64,000 nt of DNA from Dermatemys mawii (Eukaryota > Chordata > Testudines > Dermatemydidae): NCBI GenBank assembly GCA_007922305.1, contig ML677351.1:15963119-16027118 (forward strand). The letters are read 5' to 3'. Below the pieces are notes generated by a model that saw only the letters and a program-made list of their open reading frames with translations, ran no database searches and was not told the origin of the DNA. A program made the translations under genes and the position numbers. Shown here one piece after another: positions 23,266 through 34,824 of this stretch. Numbering within the stretch: position 1 is the first letter of the stretch; each line of letters opens with the position of its first letter.

Positions 23266-24630
23266 GAAAATAGCATATTAGGGATACATTTTTCAAGTCC
23301 ATATATATATCGAGTTACCTCAGATGTGTAGTCAATAGGGAGTTGTTACGCTAAGTACAATTTAACTCATCTTTTAGCTGAGATCCAAATGCACTATCCA
23401 GTTTTCATGGATATTACAGTATGTGATATTTGATATTCCCTCAAGTGCTCTAGGTCCATAAAACTTTCATAAATTATATTCATACACAGTTTTTTAATAA
23501 TCAGAGCATCATATGGTGCATAGTCTTAATAATTACAGAGTAATGTGGTACAAAATAATAAAAAGCAAACTATATTAGTTATTTCAATTGTTTCCGAACT
23601 CCACGAGAAAAAATGCAACACAACAAAAAGCAAGTTTCTTTTTAAAAATGTGAGTGTGTTGAAAATACCAGGAAAGTGAGAGACACATGACAGTGGCTTT
23701 TCAGTTGTGTCACTCTGGTCATAAACCTAATGTAATATAGTATAATGTGATATAGTATAGGTTTTCATAGTATTGAGAGGTATACTACATGCCACAACAT
23801 ACTTTAAAGATTTTTAATGAAATATGATGTAGTATACACATGTCAAGCTGATATTGCTGATTTAGGCATATTTTCTGCTTTCAGCAGTCAAGAAGAATGT
23901 ATGAAAATAATCCAGATTATTTAATATCTCAAGCATACATATGTTGGCTAAGTAACTTGAATACTGCAATTTTAGCCAAATACTGTGTATTCACTCAGTT
24001 GGACAGCCAAAATGAGGCATACATTAGATGCAAAGCTTTGTAGATAAACATACATGAGCAAACTATGGGTCAAATAAATAATGAAAGTATTACATTACTG
24101 AAAATCAAGTTGCTGGTAAAATGGGGGACAGAGGTATAATCTGCAATGGTTCTTGCCCATGTTAATGAGAGATTACTCATCCTTTGACCAAGGTGTTTAC
24201 TTGTTCCTTGAGTCTCAAGTACCGTGAGATGCCAAAAGTGCCTTTTTGCTCATGCTTGGCTAGGCATTCATGACCTGTATTCTTTCAAAGTAGCTGATCT
24301 ACATATTGTCGGAATTTGGTATTCAAAGTTATGATGCCTGGAGCAGGGTTTTTTTCAAAAATGTTGTTTCAGTTATGGTAATATTTTACAACAGAAGCTA
24401 AGACTGTAATACAACTTGCAGCAGCAGGAGATGAATTGCATGGCAAAATCTGCGGCCACCGAAACCACATTGACTAGATACAAAAGTGTGTAACGCCTAT
24501 TCAAAAGTAAGAAATTCCTCAAATGCACTGCAGACCACTCACTTAGATAACCTGGAGTCGCTGGTTTTAGTACCATCACTTTACCTCTGTAAATATATCT
24601 GTTATAGTATTATCAAACAAACAACAAATA
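23266..24630. other. Unassigned AT-rich stretch
   Basis: No gene or named repeat is visible. Confidence 0.4.
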
Positions 24631-24854
24631 GTTTCAGAGTGGTAGTCGTGTTAGTCTGTATCAGCAAAAACAATGAGGGCTCCTTCTGGTACCTTATAGA
24701 CTAACAAATTTATTTGGGCATAAGATTTTGTGGGCTAAAACCCACTTCATCAGATGCACAGAGTGAAAAATACAGTAAGAAGATATATATGAAGCTTATG
24801 CCCAAATTAATTTGTTAATCTATAAGGTGTCACAAGTACTCCTCATTGTTTTAA
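24631..24854. repeat. Second palindromic Penelope-like terminal repeat
   Basis: The left arm at 24670-24731 (caatgagggctccttctggt, accttatagactaacaaatt, tatttgggcataaga) has an inverted partner at 24792-24852 (gcttatgcccaaattaattt, gttaatctataaggtgtcac, aagtactcctcattgtt). The left edge, gtttcagagtggtagtcgtg and then ttagtctgtatc, is the commonest end of Penelope-like elements in turtles as I remember it. Confidence 0.65.
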
Positions 24855-26255
24855 TAGATAACAAGTAATACACTATTTTTTAGAGCTAAGAACTGGAATA
24901 TCTATGTAGTAATCACATTTCTCTCAATTTGTCCTATTTCTAGGAATTTTTCTACATAGGAAATTCACAGAGAATTTAGAGAGAAATAGGTAAGTTGTGA
25001 ATTCAAAGCACAGTAACTGTTCAGCATTAACTCCTCCTGCAGGCACACTTATTCTGCCACTCTTAGCTGGTGTAAGAGAGTGTCCATGCAGGAGCTAGGA
25101 AGAAACTTTATTCTGTACTAGCTATTCTGGGCTTTTCCACGCTTCCTTCCCGCCACCTCACTTCCTGACACAGACAAACTGAGAAATTTGATTTCAGGTA
25201 CTTTCTATGGAGGTAACTGGGGAGATAAGCTAACTTCTGCTCATTGTATCTATAGTTGTTTGCATTAAAGTGAAAAATTAAAGAAGAAAGTTGTCTGTTT
25301 GGAAGGTGAAGCATTAGAGATCAAGATAGGAAAGTGAGAAGGACTTAATTATATATGGACACAAGTCTATTAATTAATAAATATTCAGAAGGTCAATATA
25401 TTTTCCAGTAGTTTTTTTAAAATCTTGTAATAAATATTCCACATAAAAATTCCATCATAAACAAATCTTTCTGATAAATGCACTCTTTACTGTAAGAATT
25501 TAAGACAGGCAAATTTTTCCCTTTAAAGAAAATTTTCAACATAGTTGGAGAAATGACAAATTAGTAATTATCACAGAGACTAACTTGCAGATGCCACTAT
25601 TTTAAACATGGCTAGTCATGGTTTTTTTATTAGCCTACTATCATAAACAAAGGGTATTCTATTGCAGACTTTCTATACTGGAAAGCTAATATGTTGCATA
25701 TTATTTTACCTTACTAAAAAATTTTATTACCAAATTTAATTCAACATAATAGATTTGGGTCAGTTTTCAGTTGTACTTAGACGATACTAAATTGGCACGA
25801 TTAGGTACTGAATTGTGAATTAACTTCATTTATAATGCAGCTGTAGCTAAGGAAGCAGCAGTATAAGATTTCCCACATTGCATTGTTGAGAAGGCTCAAA
25901 AATTACCTGAAAAGACCCCTTTTAAGGTCAGATGAGAGAATATGAATCCCTATGCATTTCTTAGACTCTTTTGAGACTGCCTCTGAAAGTATTATTATCT
26001 AATTCTGTTGTAGGGATTTTGGTGCTGAAAACTGCCCGCTAGACCCTGATCTGCAGTGGCTAAATTATTTAACATATTACCCAGTCATCTGTTAGTAATG
26101 AGTTTTGATCCATAGACATGGTGCTCATCCAGAGTACAACTGCTGAGCTATGGGAAAAATATCTCTTGTCGAGTTACCAATCTTGTGTGCCATTCAGTCC
26201 AAAAACTAAAAGATATTTTAAAGAATAATTTCATTTTTGTATTTTGTTTCATAAT
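24855..26255. other. Unassigned AT-rich stretch
   Basis: No gene or named repeat is visible. Confidence 0.4.
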
Positions 26256-27171
26256 AACATAAGAAAGGCCATACTGGGTCAGACCAAAGGTCCAACTAGC
26301 CCAGTATCCTGTCTTCCGACAGTGGCCAATGCCAGGTGCCCCAGAGTGAGTGAACCTAACAGGTAATGATCAAGTGATCTCTTGCCTGCCATCCATCTCC
26401 TCTCTCTGACAAACAGAGGTTAGGGACACCATACCTTACCTATCCTTGCTAATAGCCATTAATGGACTTAACCTCCATGAACTTATCCAGTTTTCTTTTA
26501 AATCCTGTTATATTCCTAGCCTTCACAGCCTCCTCAGGCAAGGAGTTCCAAAGGTTAACTGTGCGCTGTGTGAAAAGAACTTCCTTTTATTTGTTTTAAA
26601 CCTGCTGACCATTAATTTCATTTGGTGACCCCTTGTTCTTATATTATGGGAACAAGTACATAACTTTTCCTTATTCACTTTCTCCACACCACTCATAATT
26701 GTATATACTTCTATCATACCCCCCTTAGTCTCCTCTTTTCCAAACTGAAAAGACATTGCCTCTTTAATCTCTCCTCATAAGGGACCTGTTCCAAACCCCT
26801 AATCATTTTAGTTGACCTTCTCTGAATCTAATGCCAGTATATCTTTTTTTAGATGAAGAGACCACATCTTTACACAGTATTCAAGACATGGACATACCAT
26901 GGATTTATATAAGGGCAATAAGATATTCTCCATCTTATTCTCTACCATTTTTTAAATGATTCCTAACATCCTGTTTGCTTTTATGACTGCTGCTGCACAC
27001 TGCGTGGGTATCTTTAGAGAACTATCCACGATGGCTCCAAGATCTTTCTCCTGATTAGTTGTAGCTAAATTATCCCCCATCATATTGTATGTATAGTTGG
27101 GGTTATTTTTCCAATGTACATTACTTTACATTTATCCATATTAAATATCATTTGGCATTTTGTTTCCCAGT

Positions 27172-27465
27172 TGGGGGTGGCTCTCAGGCTTTTGCTGCCC
27201 CAAGAGTGGAAGTTCTGCAGTCAGGCTGTCTTCGGTGGCATTTTGGTGGGAGGTTGGAGGCTGCCGCGGATTCGGCGGCATTTCTGCGAGAGGTACACAG
27301 GTCCCATGGCGTCAACATTCCCACCACCGAAATTCCACTGAATCCGTGGCAGCCACTGACCTCCCGCCAAAATGCCACTGAAGACAGCCTGACTGCCACC
27401 CTCAGGGCGGATGTCAGGCTGCCCCCCGCAGCTTGCCACTCTAAGCATGCCTGGAGCCGGCCCTA
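27172..27465. mobile_element. Fold-back TIR element inserted in CR1
   Basis: It interrupts CR1 coding exactly between DLTKLIDWA and the next residues. The ends are imperfect inverted repeats: gggggtggctctcaggc on the left; the right end gcctggagccggccct reads agggccggctccaggc in complement. Inside, a long inverted repeat (about 27219-27290 and 27321-27397) makes nearly the whole unit a hairpin. A cccag/cccaa pair at the borders may be a short target duplication. It has no transposase, and the superfamily is unclear. Confidence 0.7.
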
Positions 27466-28421
27466 TGCCCAATCAATTAGTTTTGTGAGATCTTCTTGAA
27501 GTTCTTCACAGTCTGCTTCGGTCTTAATTATCTTGAACAGTTTAGTATCATCTGCAAACTTTGCCACTTCACTGTTTACCCCTTCCTCCAAATCATTTAT
27601 GAACACATTGAATAGGATTGGTCCTAGGACTGACCCTTGAGGAACACCAGCAGTTACCGCTCTCCTTTCTGAAAATTTACCATTTATTCCTGCCCTTTGT
27701 TCCCTGTCTTTTAACCAGTTCTCAGTCCAGGAAAGGATCTTCCCTCTTATCCCATGACAACTTAATTTATGTAAGAGCCTTTGGTGAAGGACCTCGTCAA
27801 AGGCTTCCTGGAAATCTAAGCACAATATGTCCACTGGATCCCCCTTGTCCACATGTTTGTTGACCACTTCAAAGAACTCTACTACATTAGTAAGGCACGA
27901 TTTCCCTTTATAGAAACCATGTTGACTTTTGCCCAACAATTTATGTTCTTCTATGTGCCCGACAATTTTATTCTTTACTGTTGTTTCAACTAATTTGCCC
28001 AGTATGGACGTTAGACTTACAGGTCTGTAATTGCCGGGATCACCTCTAGAGCCCTTTTTAAATATTAGAGTTACATTTGCTATCTTCCAGTCATTCGATA
28101 CAGAAGCTGATTTAAAGGACAGGTTACAAACCATAATTAATAGTTCCCCAATTTCATATTTGAGTTCCTTCAGAACTCTTGGGTGAATACCATCTGGTCA
28201 CATGACTTGTTACAGTTAAGTCTATCAATTAGTTCCAAAACCTCTTCTAGCGACACTTCAATCTGTGATAATTCCTCAGATTTGTAACCTACAAAAGACA
28301 GGTCAGGTTTGGGAATCTCCCTAACGTCCTCAGCCATGAAGATTGAAGCAAAGAATTCATTTAGTTTCTTTGCAATAACTTTATCATCTTTAAGTGCTCC
28401 TTTTGTATCTCTATTGTCCAA
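27466..28421 (-). pseudogene. CR1 reverse transcriptase fragment
   Basis: This enzyme copies CR1 RNA into DNA at the nicked target. The minus-strand frame at 27463-28134 reads SNDWKIANVTLIFKKGSRGD, then NYRPVSLTS, then QHGFYKGKSCLTN, then LDFQEAFDEV, then GVPQGSVLGPILFNVFINDL and finally KFADDTKLFKII. FADD is the catalytic aspartate pair and GVPQGSVLGP the template-grip motif. An upstream piece at 28170-28421, in another frame, gives the part before it (SQIEVSLEEVLELIDRLNCN). In the usual AFDKVPH motif, the lysine is replaced by glutamate and the proline by leucine. The frame ends at the insertion; the remaining C-terminal domain resumes at about 27170 down to 26520. Confidence 0.9.
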
Positions 28422-28456
28422 GGGCCCACTGGTTGTGTAGCAGGCTTCCTACTTCT

Positions 28457-30289
28457 GACGTAGTAGGCTCCACTGAAGTCAATGGGAGATGGTTATTTTT
28501 GGAATTCTGTGGAATTCTCCCTGGAGTGCAGGGAGTTCTGGAACAGGCAGAGGTTTTAGACTCCATGACCTCATGTGCAGTGATGGTTTAATTCATATTA
28601 ATAATTATAGTTGCTTGATTTCTAAATCCTATATCTTCAGACATACACACAATTCTGAATTTTTGTGAATTGGAGCATATAGTATAGCTATCTGCATATA
28701 TTGATTGTTTATAAAACATGTTTTTCTCAAGGAACTATCAGTCAGTGGAAGTCATTACATGAAAATCTTGATCATTCTAAATCAATGACAAAGTATTGAT
28801 TATTTCATTACTTCAGCTTGCCTATAATTAAAAATGAATGTACGTTGTTTGAACTTTTTATGGTTTATTGTATTGTACCTGCTATAAATATTGAAATGGG
28901 AGCATTTAGTAAAATTAAAAAGTGTTTTGGGATACACTACATTAGGCAACAGAAAGGCAGTGTACATAAATAAACTAATGGCATGCCAGAGAGCCTTTTG
29001 TTATGCAGAATATCAAAGTGTGCTTACTACTTCTTCTCATTCTATTGCATAAAAAATTACAGTATGCAAAAATATTTTACTACATTGCTTCAAATGGAGA
29101 TGTTAGTCCTGCTGCAAAGTTTGGATCTGAACCTTGATTTGATCTTTTCTATAATTTGGTGTGTTTGGATCTAAGGTGTGGATTCAGGTTAATATATAGT
29201 GAACATAAATAGAAAGGTAATTCCCCTTTAAATTTATCTCAGCCTTCACTGAGAGGAAGCACCAGAGTTAGTGAAATGCTGGTTAAAAAATGCTGGTACA
29301 CCCCTTATTCACTATATAGAAAAAGGGTTGCAATAGTGTTGGAGTGCAGCAATCCTTAGCTGCACAAAAACAAAACTAGCTAGAAAACAGTTCAGTCCTT
29401 GATTGAGTCTTCTTCTGCCTGCTTCATTCTCCACCCCTTTCTTCACTGCCACAGTTCCTCCTGCCTCTGCATTTTTGCTGTTATATTATGTGATACAGTA
29501 GTTCAATAATGTGGACAAAATGTCCACCGACACTGGGATAAGACCATCAAATATAGTTCACTAATGATCTAAGAAAGGATTTAACCATACTATTCAGAGA
29601 TGAAAGGCTTCAAAGCTAATCTTCAATGAGGGTAAATATAGAGGAAATGGAGATTATGAGAAAGACTTTTGACAACCCTTGAGGCTCTGATGGGGACTAA
29701 AGGAATTCACTGGAGAAAGACCATTTGCATTTACTTACAGTATATTATTTTATCAAGGTGAATTTCCAATTATGTTTTGTAAAACACCCATGGCACACAT
29801 TTTAAAGACACATAAATGTGTTATACTCATAAAAAATCATTTAGCAATAATAGAAAATGTACCAATACTCAGCCAGGTTTTTTTTTCCCCCAATTTAAAC
29901 TTTCATTTATTATTTTCTCATTACTTCAAAAAACATTCTAGAGGAATGGCTTACTGAATCATCTGTAGGTAATATATATGAAATCATATGCTGGAGCAAG
30001 AAAAAGTGTTCATTCAGTGCATTGAACATTTGAGTGACAAACGAAAAATGCTATCTTGCCTGGGGAAAAACACTTCAATACAGATTGAAAGGAGCACAAA
30101 TGGTATTTCCCTGTGAGATCTTTTGATTCCTTAAACTTGATTTTTAACCTAAAGACATTTCAGCATGTAAAGAAGAAAGATTGTAGAAAAAAACAGATTC
30201 AATATGTTCTAATGATCTGGTTTAGAGGATTTGTCCAAATAATTCCTTTCTCCAAATAAACCACACTGATTGATCAAAACACAAAAGTA
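28457..30289. other. Unassigned AT-rich stretch
   Basis: No gene or named repeat is visible. Confidence 0.4.
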
Positions 30290-31059
30290 AAATTTATTTC
30301 TTAGCAATTACTTAACCGTGGCCCTGTTGACTAAAACTGATGTGTTTCTTTCAAACTCCATTTTTGAACTGTTCAAGTATGGGATTTTTTTTTCAATTTT
30401 CAGACATATGTTTGGTGGTCTAAAAACTATAAACAGTTCAAAATTCAGTATGTATGTGAGGTTGTCCATCATATCTGATGATGACATCACAACATATTGT
30501 GTGCTCTTTGTGTCTGTATAGTTGAATCTGCGAGGAGCAAGGTCACAAAGAGGTGCCGTACAGGCTCCCACTGAAGTCTTGGCATGATGTTTGGCCCTTT
30601 TTATCAGTTTTTTCTTAACTGTCTTTCTCAATGTGTTTATTGCTTGCTGTTCTTCATTCAGGTCTGTCCTTACCTGTATCTTGGAAGTTATCAATATTTA
30701 TGCCACATGAGCTGAGATTCTGCTCAAGAGTGTCTTTGAAGTGTTTACATTGTGAACCCTTCCTGCACTTTCAAGTTTCAGCTCACTATAGAAGGCTTTG
30801 GGGGAAATCTGTCATCATCCATTCTGCTAACATCTAAACTGAACTTTGATAACTATTGCCTTGTTGCTTCACTCCCCTTTCAAGGCTGTTATGGCCATTG
30901 GATCTTCAGAATAGAGCACTGACAACACATGTGGATTTTCAAGTCGCTTGACGCATCTGCAGTAAACTGTCTATGTTTCACATCCATATAAAAGGGATGC
31001 TATTACTTCTGCTTTGTATATAACCAATTTTGTTGACAGTTTGATGATATGTTATACTC

Positions 31060-31150
31060 TTAAGGTCAGAAGTAGTAGATCATCTGGTCTGACTTCCTGC
31101 ACAACACAGGCCATAATCTCACCCACAGATTTCTGTTGCAGAAATCACTG
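31060..31150 (-). mobile_element. CR1 3' end variant
   Basis: The words aaggtcagaagtagtagatc, atctggtctgacttcctgca and caacacaggccataatctca match a CR1 3' end in antisense orientation. It sits inside the LINE and splits its coding, so it was probably inserted later. Confidence 0.5.
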
Positions 31151-32097
31151 AGCTAGGCTGACAATAGTCTGATGAAGGCTTCTGAAAGCTGCATTTTTGT
31201 ATATTTCCTGATCCAGAGAACTATCACTTGAGATGGAACTGCCAAGTTATATAAAATAATTTATTTTCTTTAGTTCTGACCATCAGTCATGATGTTTGTC
31301 TCAGTGATAGTAGTTGATGGTGCTGGAAGGAAGAGGTCTTCACTATTTTCCAGGCTGCTAGTAAGTTAAAACTATTTATGTGCCTCTGAGAACCTGAAAA
31401 GGCTAAGATGTAGGTCACTTTCATGACTAAAGCAGAGAATGGCCATCCACCAAAAGGGCTTCAAATGAGTCTCTCAAGGACTTCTGTCTTTGTAGTAAGT
31501 CTTCAGAGGTCTAAGAGGTTTTTCATCAGTTCTGTGCCTTATGCAGATGACTTCTTCAAAATTTGTCACTTCTTCACAGCCATTCTGAATTATAGAAGAG
31601 ACCAAAGAGGACTGCTGTCAGCTCGCATCCTTGATTCACATCTTCAGGTATGGGGAATGGCTTGAAATCCTGAAAATTTCTCAGATATCATTAATTTTGT
31701 ATAGATAGTTCACAGTTTGGGGCCTGCAAGTTTAAAGATTTTAATTGGTATCCTATTTTGGTGACCCTTCTAACTTTGTTTGATAGTTTTTTGCATTCCC
31801 TCAATGACAGGGAACTGGATGATTTCTTCATGTCTGAGGTGATGGGTTAGGTCCTCTGGAACCTGTGGGTTGACAGTGAAGAGGTAGTTGACTAGCTCAG
31901 TAAAATGCTGAAAACGTCTTTTAAAGATGCCTCTCTTATCCTTGATTACGGTCACGCCAGAACTCTTCACTGGAACTGGTTGTGATTTTGATGGGCCATA
32001 AATGACCTTCCGGGAGCCATAAAACAACTTTGTGTGTTAGTATTGCCATAAACGTTATTTATTTTGCTTTCTTTTCCCACCAGTTATCTTGTAGAAT

Positions 32098-32314
32098 AGT
32101 GGTTTTCAAACTTTTTAGGCTGCCTGCTCCTTTCCAAATAATATAATCTACCATGTAAAGCATCTGAGATAGCTATATTATGACCCTATGATTAGACTGT
32201 CAGGTCTTACTAAATAAAATGTGTTGTCTTCCAATCTGGATTTTTCTTGTGTAACCCCTGATGAGAGCTTGTGTAGCCATCTGGGTATGCATATCCCAAT
32301 TTCAAAACCACTAC
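32098..32314. mobile_element. Non-autonomous hAT element
   Basis: The left end agtggttttcaaacttttta and the right end caatttcaaaaccactac are inverted (complement gtagtggttttgaaattg). The flanks tgtagaat (32090-32097) and tgtagaac (32315-32322) match at 7 of 8 bases. It interrupts the LINE coding just before DNWWEKKA; removing it restores the reading QKWLCVLQDNWWEKKA. It is 217 bp and non-coding. Confidence 0.85.
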
Positions 32315-32437
32315 TGTAGAACACAAAGCCATTTTTGAGCTTTGGCTTCTAGGTCACTTCAGTGTGTCCTTATTTGACATTGCTTCTCTGTCATTTTGCT
32401 AAGACACAAATGCATCATTCTTTTCCTTGATGATATT

Positions 32438-32462
32438 TCATCATCATCATCATCATCATTTT
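32438..32462. repeat. (CAT)n microsatellite inside LINE coding
   Basis: About eight CAT units occur here. On the minus strand they read as GAT (Asp) codons in the LINE motif FDEND(D)nEI, so the microsatellite grew from natural Asp codons. Confidence 0.85.
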
Positions 32463-32570
32463 CATCAAACCACTTCTGCTTTGATTTTTGTTTTTTTCCC
32501 TAGAAGTTCCTCTGAGGCTTAAAGGATAGTTGATTTGGACATATTCTACTTTTCAAGTGAATATCATGTA

Positions 32571-32829
32571 ATATCATACTATTTATTTTCTCATCTAATT
32601 TTTCCCTCCATTATTCTTGAGGAAATGGGTGTCTCATCTTTGTTATATAATCAATCAGGTTACAGGGCTCTGATCTCAGATGCAGATCTGAAGCTTTATA
32701 TTTGTGGACTTGCCTGAAGATTTAATAACACTGCTCTACAGCCAAAATGCTTCTGAAATAAATGTAGTCAAACTTTACTAATTCTACATTTACTAAAACT
32801 ACATTTCTGTTTAGCCAAAGTGAGCAGAG
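32571..32829 (+). other. Upstream flank of the 32830 gene, with acceptor-like site
   Basis: Just before the start codon there is a branch-point-like tactaaa (about 32791), a pyrimidine-rich stretch, and ttctgtttag ending at 32814, a good 3' splice acceptor. It suggests an intron-bearing transcript with an upstream exon that I cannot find. No promoter is evident. Confidence 0.4.
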
Positions 32830-34508
32830 ATGCCTCGTACTTGTGTGAACAGTGCAGATAACTTCTGCTATGTTTGTGGTGAAGTGACTTTCGCATCACA
32901 AAAGCGCAGTATAACCACTATGCTTAAGAAAGCCTATCACCTTTATTTTGGCTGCAAAATTGGAGATCAGGATAAGAGGTGGGCCCCACACATATGCTGC
33001 AACACTTGTGCAACAAATCTTCGCCAGTAGTTGAAGAGGAAAAGGAAATCTATGCCCTTTGCAGTGCCAATGATTTGGAGAGAGCCAACAGATCATACCA
33101 GCAATTGTTACTTCTGCATGGTGCCTCCATTTGGGAAAGGTGTGTCAAAGAAGAAAAAGTGGACTGTGCATTATTCAAACATTCCATCAGCTAGACGCCC
33201 AATACCCCACGGAGAAGGACTGCCGGTTCCTGATGCACCAGAATCATTCTCACTTGAGTCAGAAGAGAAAGAGGATGAAACTTCTGGTCCTGAACCATCA
33301 ATGTCACAGGACCCACATTTTTCTCCTTTGAACCACACCTCATAACCCAAGCTGAACTGAATGACCTTGTCAGGGATTTGGAACTACCCAAGAGTAAGGC
33401 AGAGCTGTTGGGCTCCAGACTACAGCAGTGGAATCTCCTGGCAGGTGATGTTAGGGTTTCCATGTTCCATGACCGTCAAAAGGATCTTGTCCCATTCTTC
33501 TTCATGGAAGGTGATCTTGTAGCCTGCAACAACATTGATGGTGTGATGGCAGCCCTCAACATCGTTCACGATCCAGACGAGTGGAGACTCTTCATTGATT
33601 CATCGAAGACGAGTCTTAAAGCTGTTTTGCTGCATAATGGCAATGTTTTGCCATCAATTCCAGTTGGTCATGCAGTCCATATGAAGGAAACCTATGACAA
33701 CATGAAACAACTTTTGAGGTGCATAAACTATGACCAACATCAGTGGCAGCTTTGTGGCGATTTGAAGGTTGTTGCTCTCTTGCTTGGTCTGCAGACTGGA
33801 TACACAAAGTACTGCTGTTTTCTCTGCCAATGGGATAGTCGTGCAAGAGATTCCCACTACATCAAGAAAGATTGGCCACTCCGACAGTCAGTGGAGCCTG
33901 GGAGGAAAAGTGTTCAGCATCCACCACTTGGTGAATCAAGGAAGATTTTGTTACCACCCTTACACATCAAGCTGGGTCTGATGAAGAACTTTGTCAAGGC
34001 CATTGACAAAACACAAGCAGCTTTCAATTACCTCCGTGGAAAATTTCCAAGGTTAAGTGAAGCTAAGATAAAGGAAGGTGTCTTTGTTGGTCCTCAGATT
34101 CGTGAACTTCTTCGAGATGATGCATTTGACCATGCACTGCGTGGCAAGGAAAAGATGGCATGGAAAGCCTTCCAGTCAGTGGCAATACATTTTCTCGGAA
34201 ACAACAAGGCAGACAACTACAGGTTGTTGGTGGAAAACCTCCTCAAGGCATACAAAAGCCTTGGTTGCAACATGTCACTAAAGATACATTTTTTGCACTC
34301 TCCTCTAGATTTTTTTCCACCGAACTGCAGAGCAGTGAGCGACAAGCATGGCGAGCTATTTCACCAGGACATTGCAACAATGGAGAAATGCTATCAGGGC
34401 AAATGGAGCCCATCAATGCTTGCAGACTACTGCTGGACAGTGACAAGAGATGCTCCATTTAATGGATACAAGAGACAAGCCAAGAAGTGCCGAGTAGACA
34501 CTGAATAG
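32830..34508 (+). pseudogene. Unnamed cysteine-rich, possibly DDE-like mobile-element protein, broken
   Basis: I do not recognise a named family, although I remember very similar predicted proteins from turtles, cnidarians and arthropods. The start is the ATG at 32830 (purine at -3). The first 66 codons hold CYVC and ICCNTC pairs, a zinc-binding, ZAD-like pattern. A TAG at 33028-33030 interrupts them, probably once TGG, and the same frame continues through CYFC (about 33109) to about 33330. A small frameshift follows, then 376 codons to 34508 in the third frame. That part has FIDSS, CGDLK with a following CCFLC...H, and GELFHQD, which could be the D, D and E of an RNase H-like transposase fold. 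This is inference. The full protein would be about 545-560 residues. Only two lesions in the gene mean it is young or was recently functional. No terminal inverted repeat or target duplication was found. Confidence 0.75.
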
Positions 34509-34824
34509 GACTAAACTATGTACATAATAGTTTTTTGCCTTTTGTTTCATAATATATTTTATTTACATAACCCTCTTGCTGATTTTTAAAGTGTTACATA
34601 AACAGGACAGGTGAAATATTATCATGTAAAGCAACCATAAACACATGAAAATACCTAGGTTTACAATTTATGATTAAAACTCTACTATCTACACAATATA
34701 CATAGACATAAAATGTAAAAACTTAAATATGTTAGAAACAGTAGCCAATCAGTTGTTTTAATTGTCATGTTTGAATTCAGCACATCAAAATACATAATAA
34801 ATATCACATTTTATCTCTGAAGCA
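34509..34824 (+). other. 3' flank of the gene at 32830
   Basis: AT-rich; aataaa occurs at 34797-34802, about 290 bases after the stop, and could be the poly(A) signal. No poly(A) tract follows, so it does not look like a processed retrocopy. Confidence 0.4.

Larger units (their letters stand above)
26256..28456 (-). mobile_element. CR1 LINE, 5'-truncated, interrupted copy
   Basis: This is the longest CR1 copy in the window. Read on the minus strand from 28456 down, it holds part of the reverse transcriptase, its catalytic core, the C-terminal domain (for example RGHQMKLMVSRFKTNKRKFF near 26560) and the 3' region ending at 26256. The copy lacks the ORF1 and endonuclease. Several frame breaks and one insertion (27172-27465) make it inactive. 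It was copied from a CR1 master and degraded in place. Confidence 0.9.
30290..32570 (-). pseudogene. Reverse transcriptase half of a CFDP2-like LINE
   Basis: This is the 3' half of an APE-type non-LTR retrotransposon of the kind annotated as craniofacial development protein 2-like. On the minus strand the order is as follows: KQKWFDENDDDDDDEISSRK (about 32480-32400), DNWWEKKA (about 32080), and FYGSRKVIYGPSKSQPVPVK, then GIFKRRFQHFTELVN (32030-31880). Later come VIYKAEVIASLLYGCET and TVYCRCVKRLENPH (about 31030-30930), then RMDDRFPPKAFYSELKLES. The central catalytic part is too decayed to read. The copy has many stops and frameshifts and contains a hAT (32098-32314) and probably a CR1 3' end (31060-31150). 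The endonuclease half lies at 34825-35530, beyond an unrelated gene. Confidence 0.75.

Noticed and set aside
27089..27499. 136-codon plus-strand frame
   Set aside because: It runs from antisense CR1 through the fold-back insertion; both strands give similar peptides because the insert is an inverted repeat.
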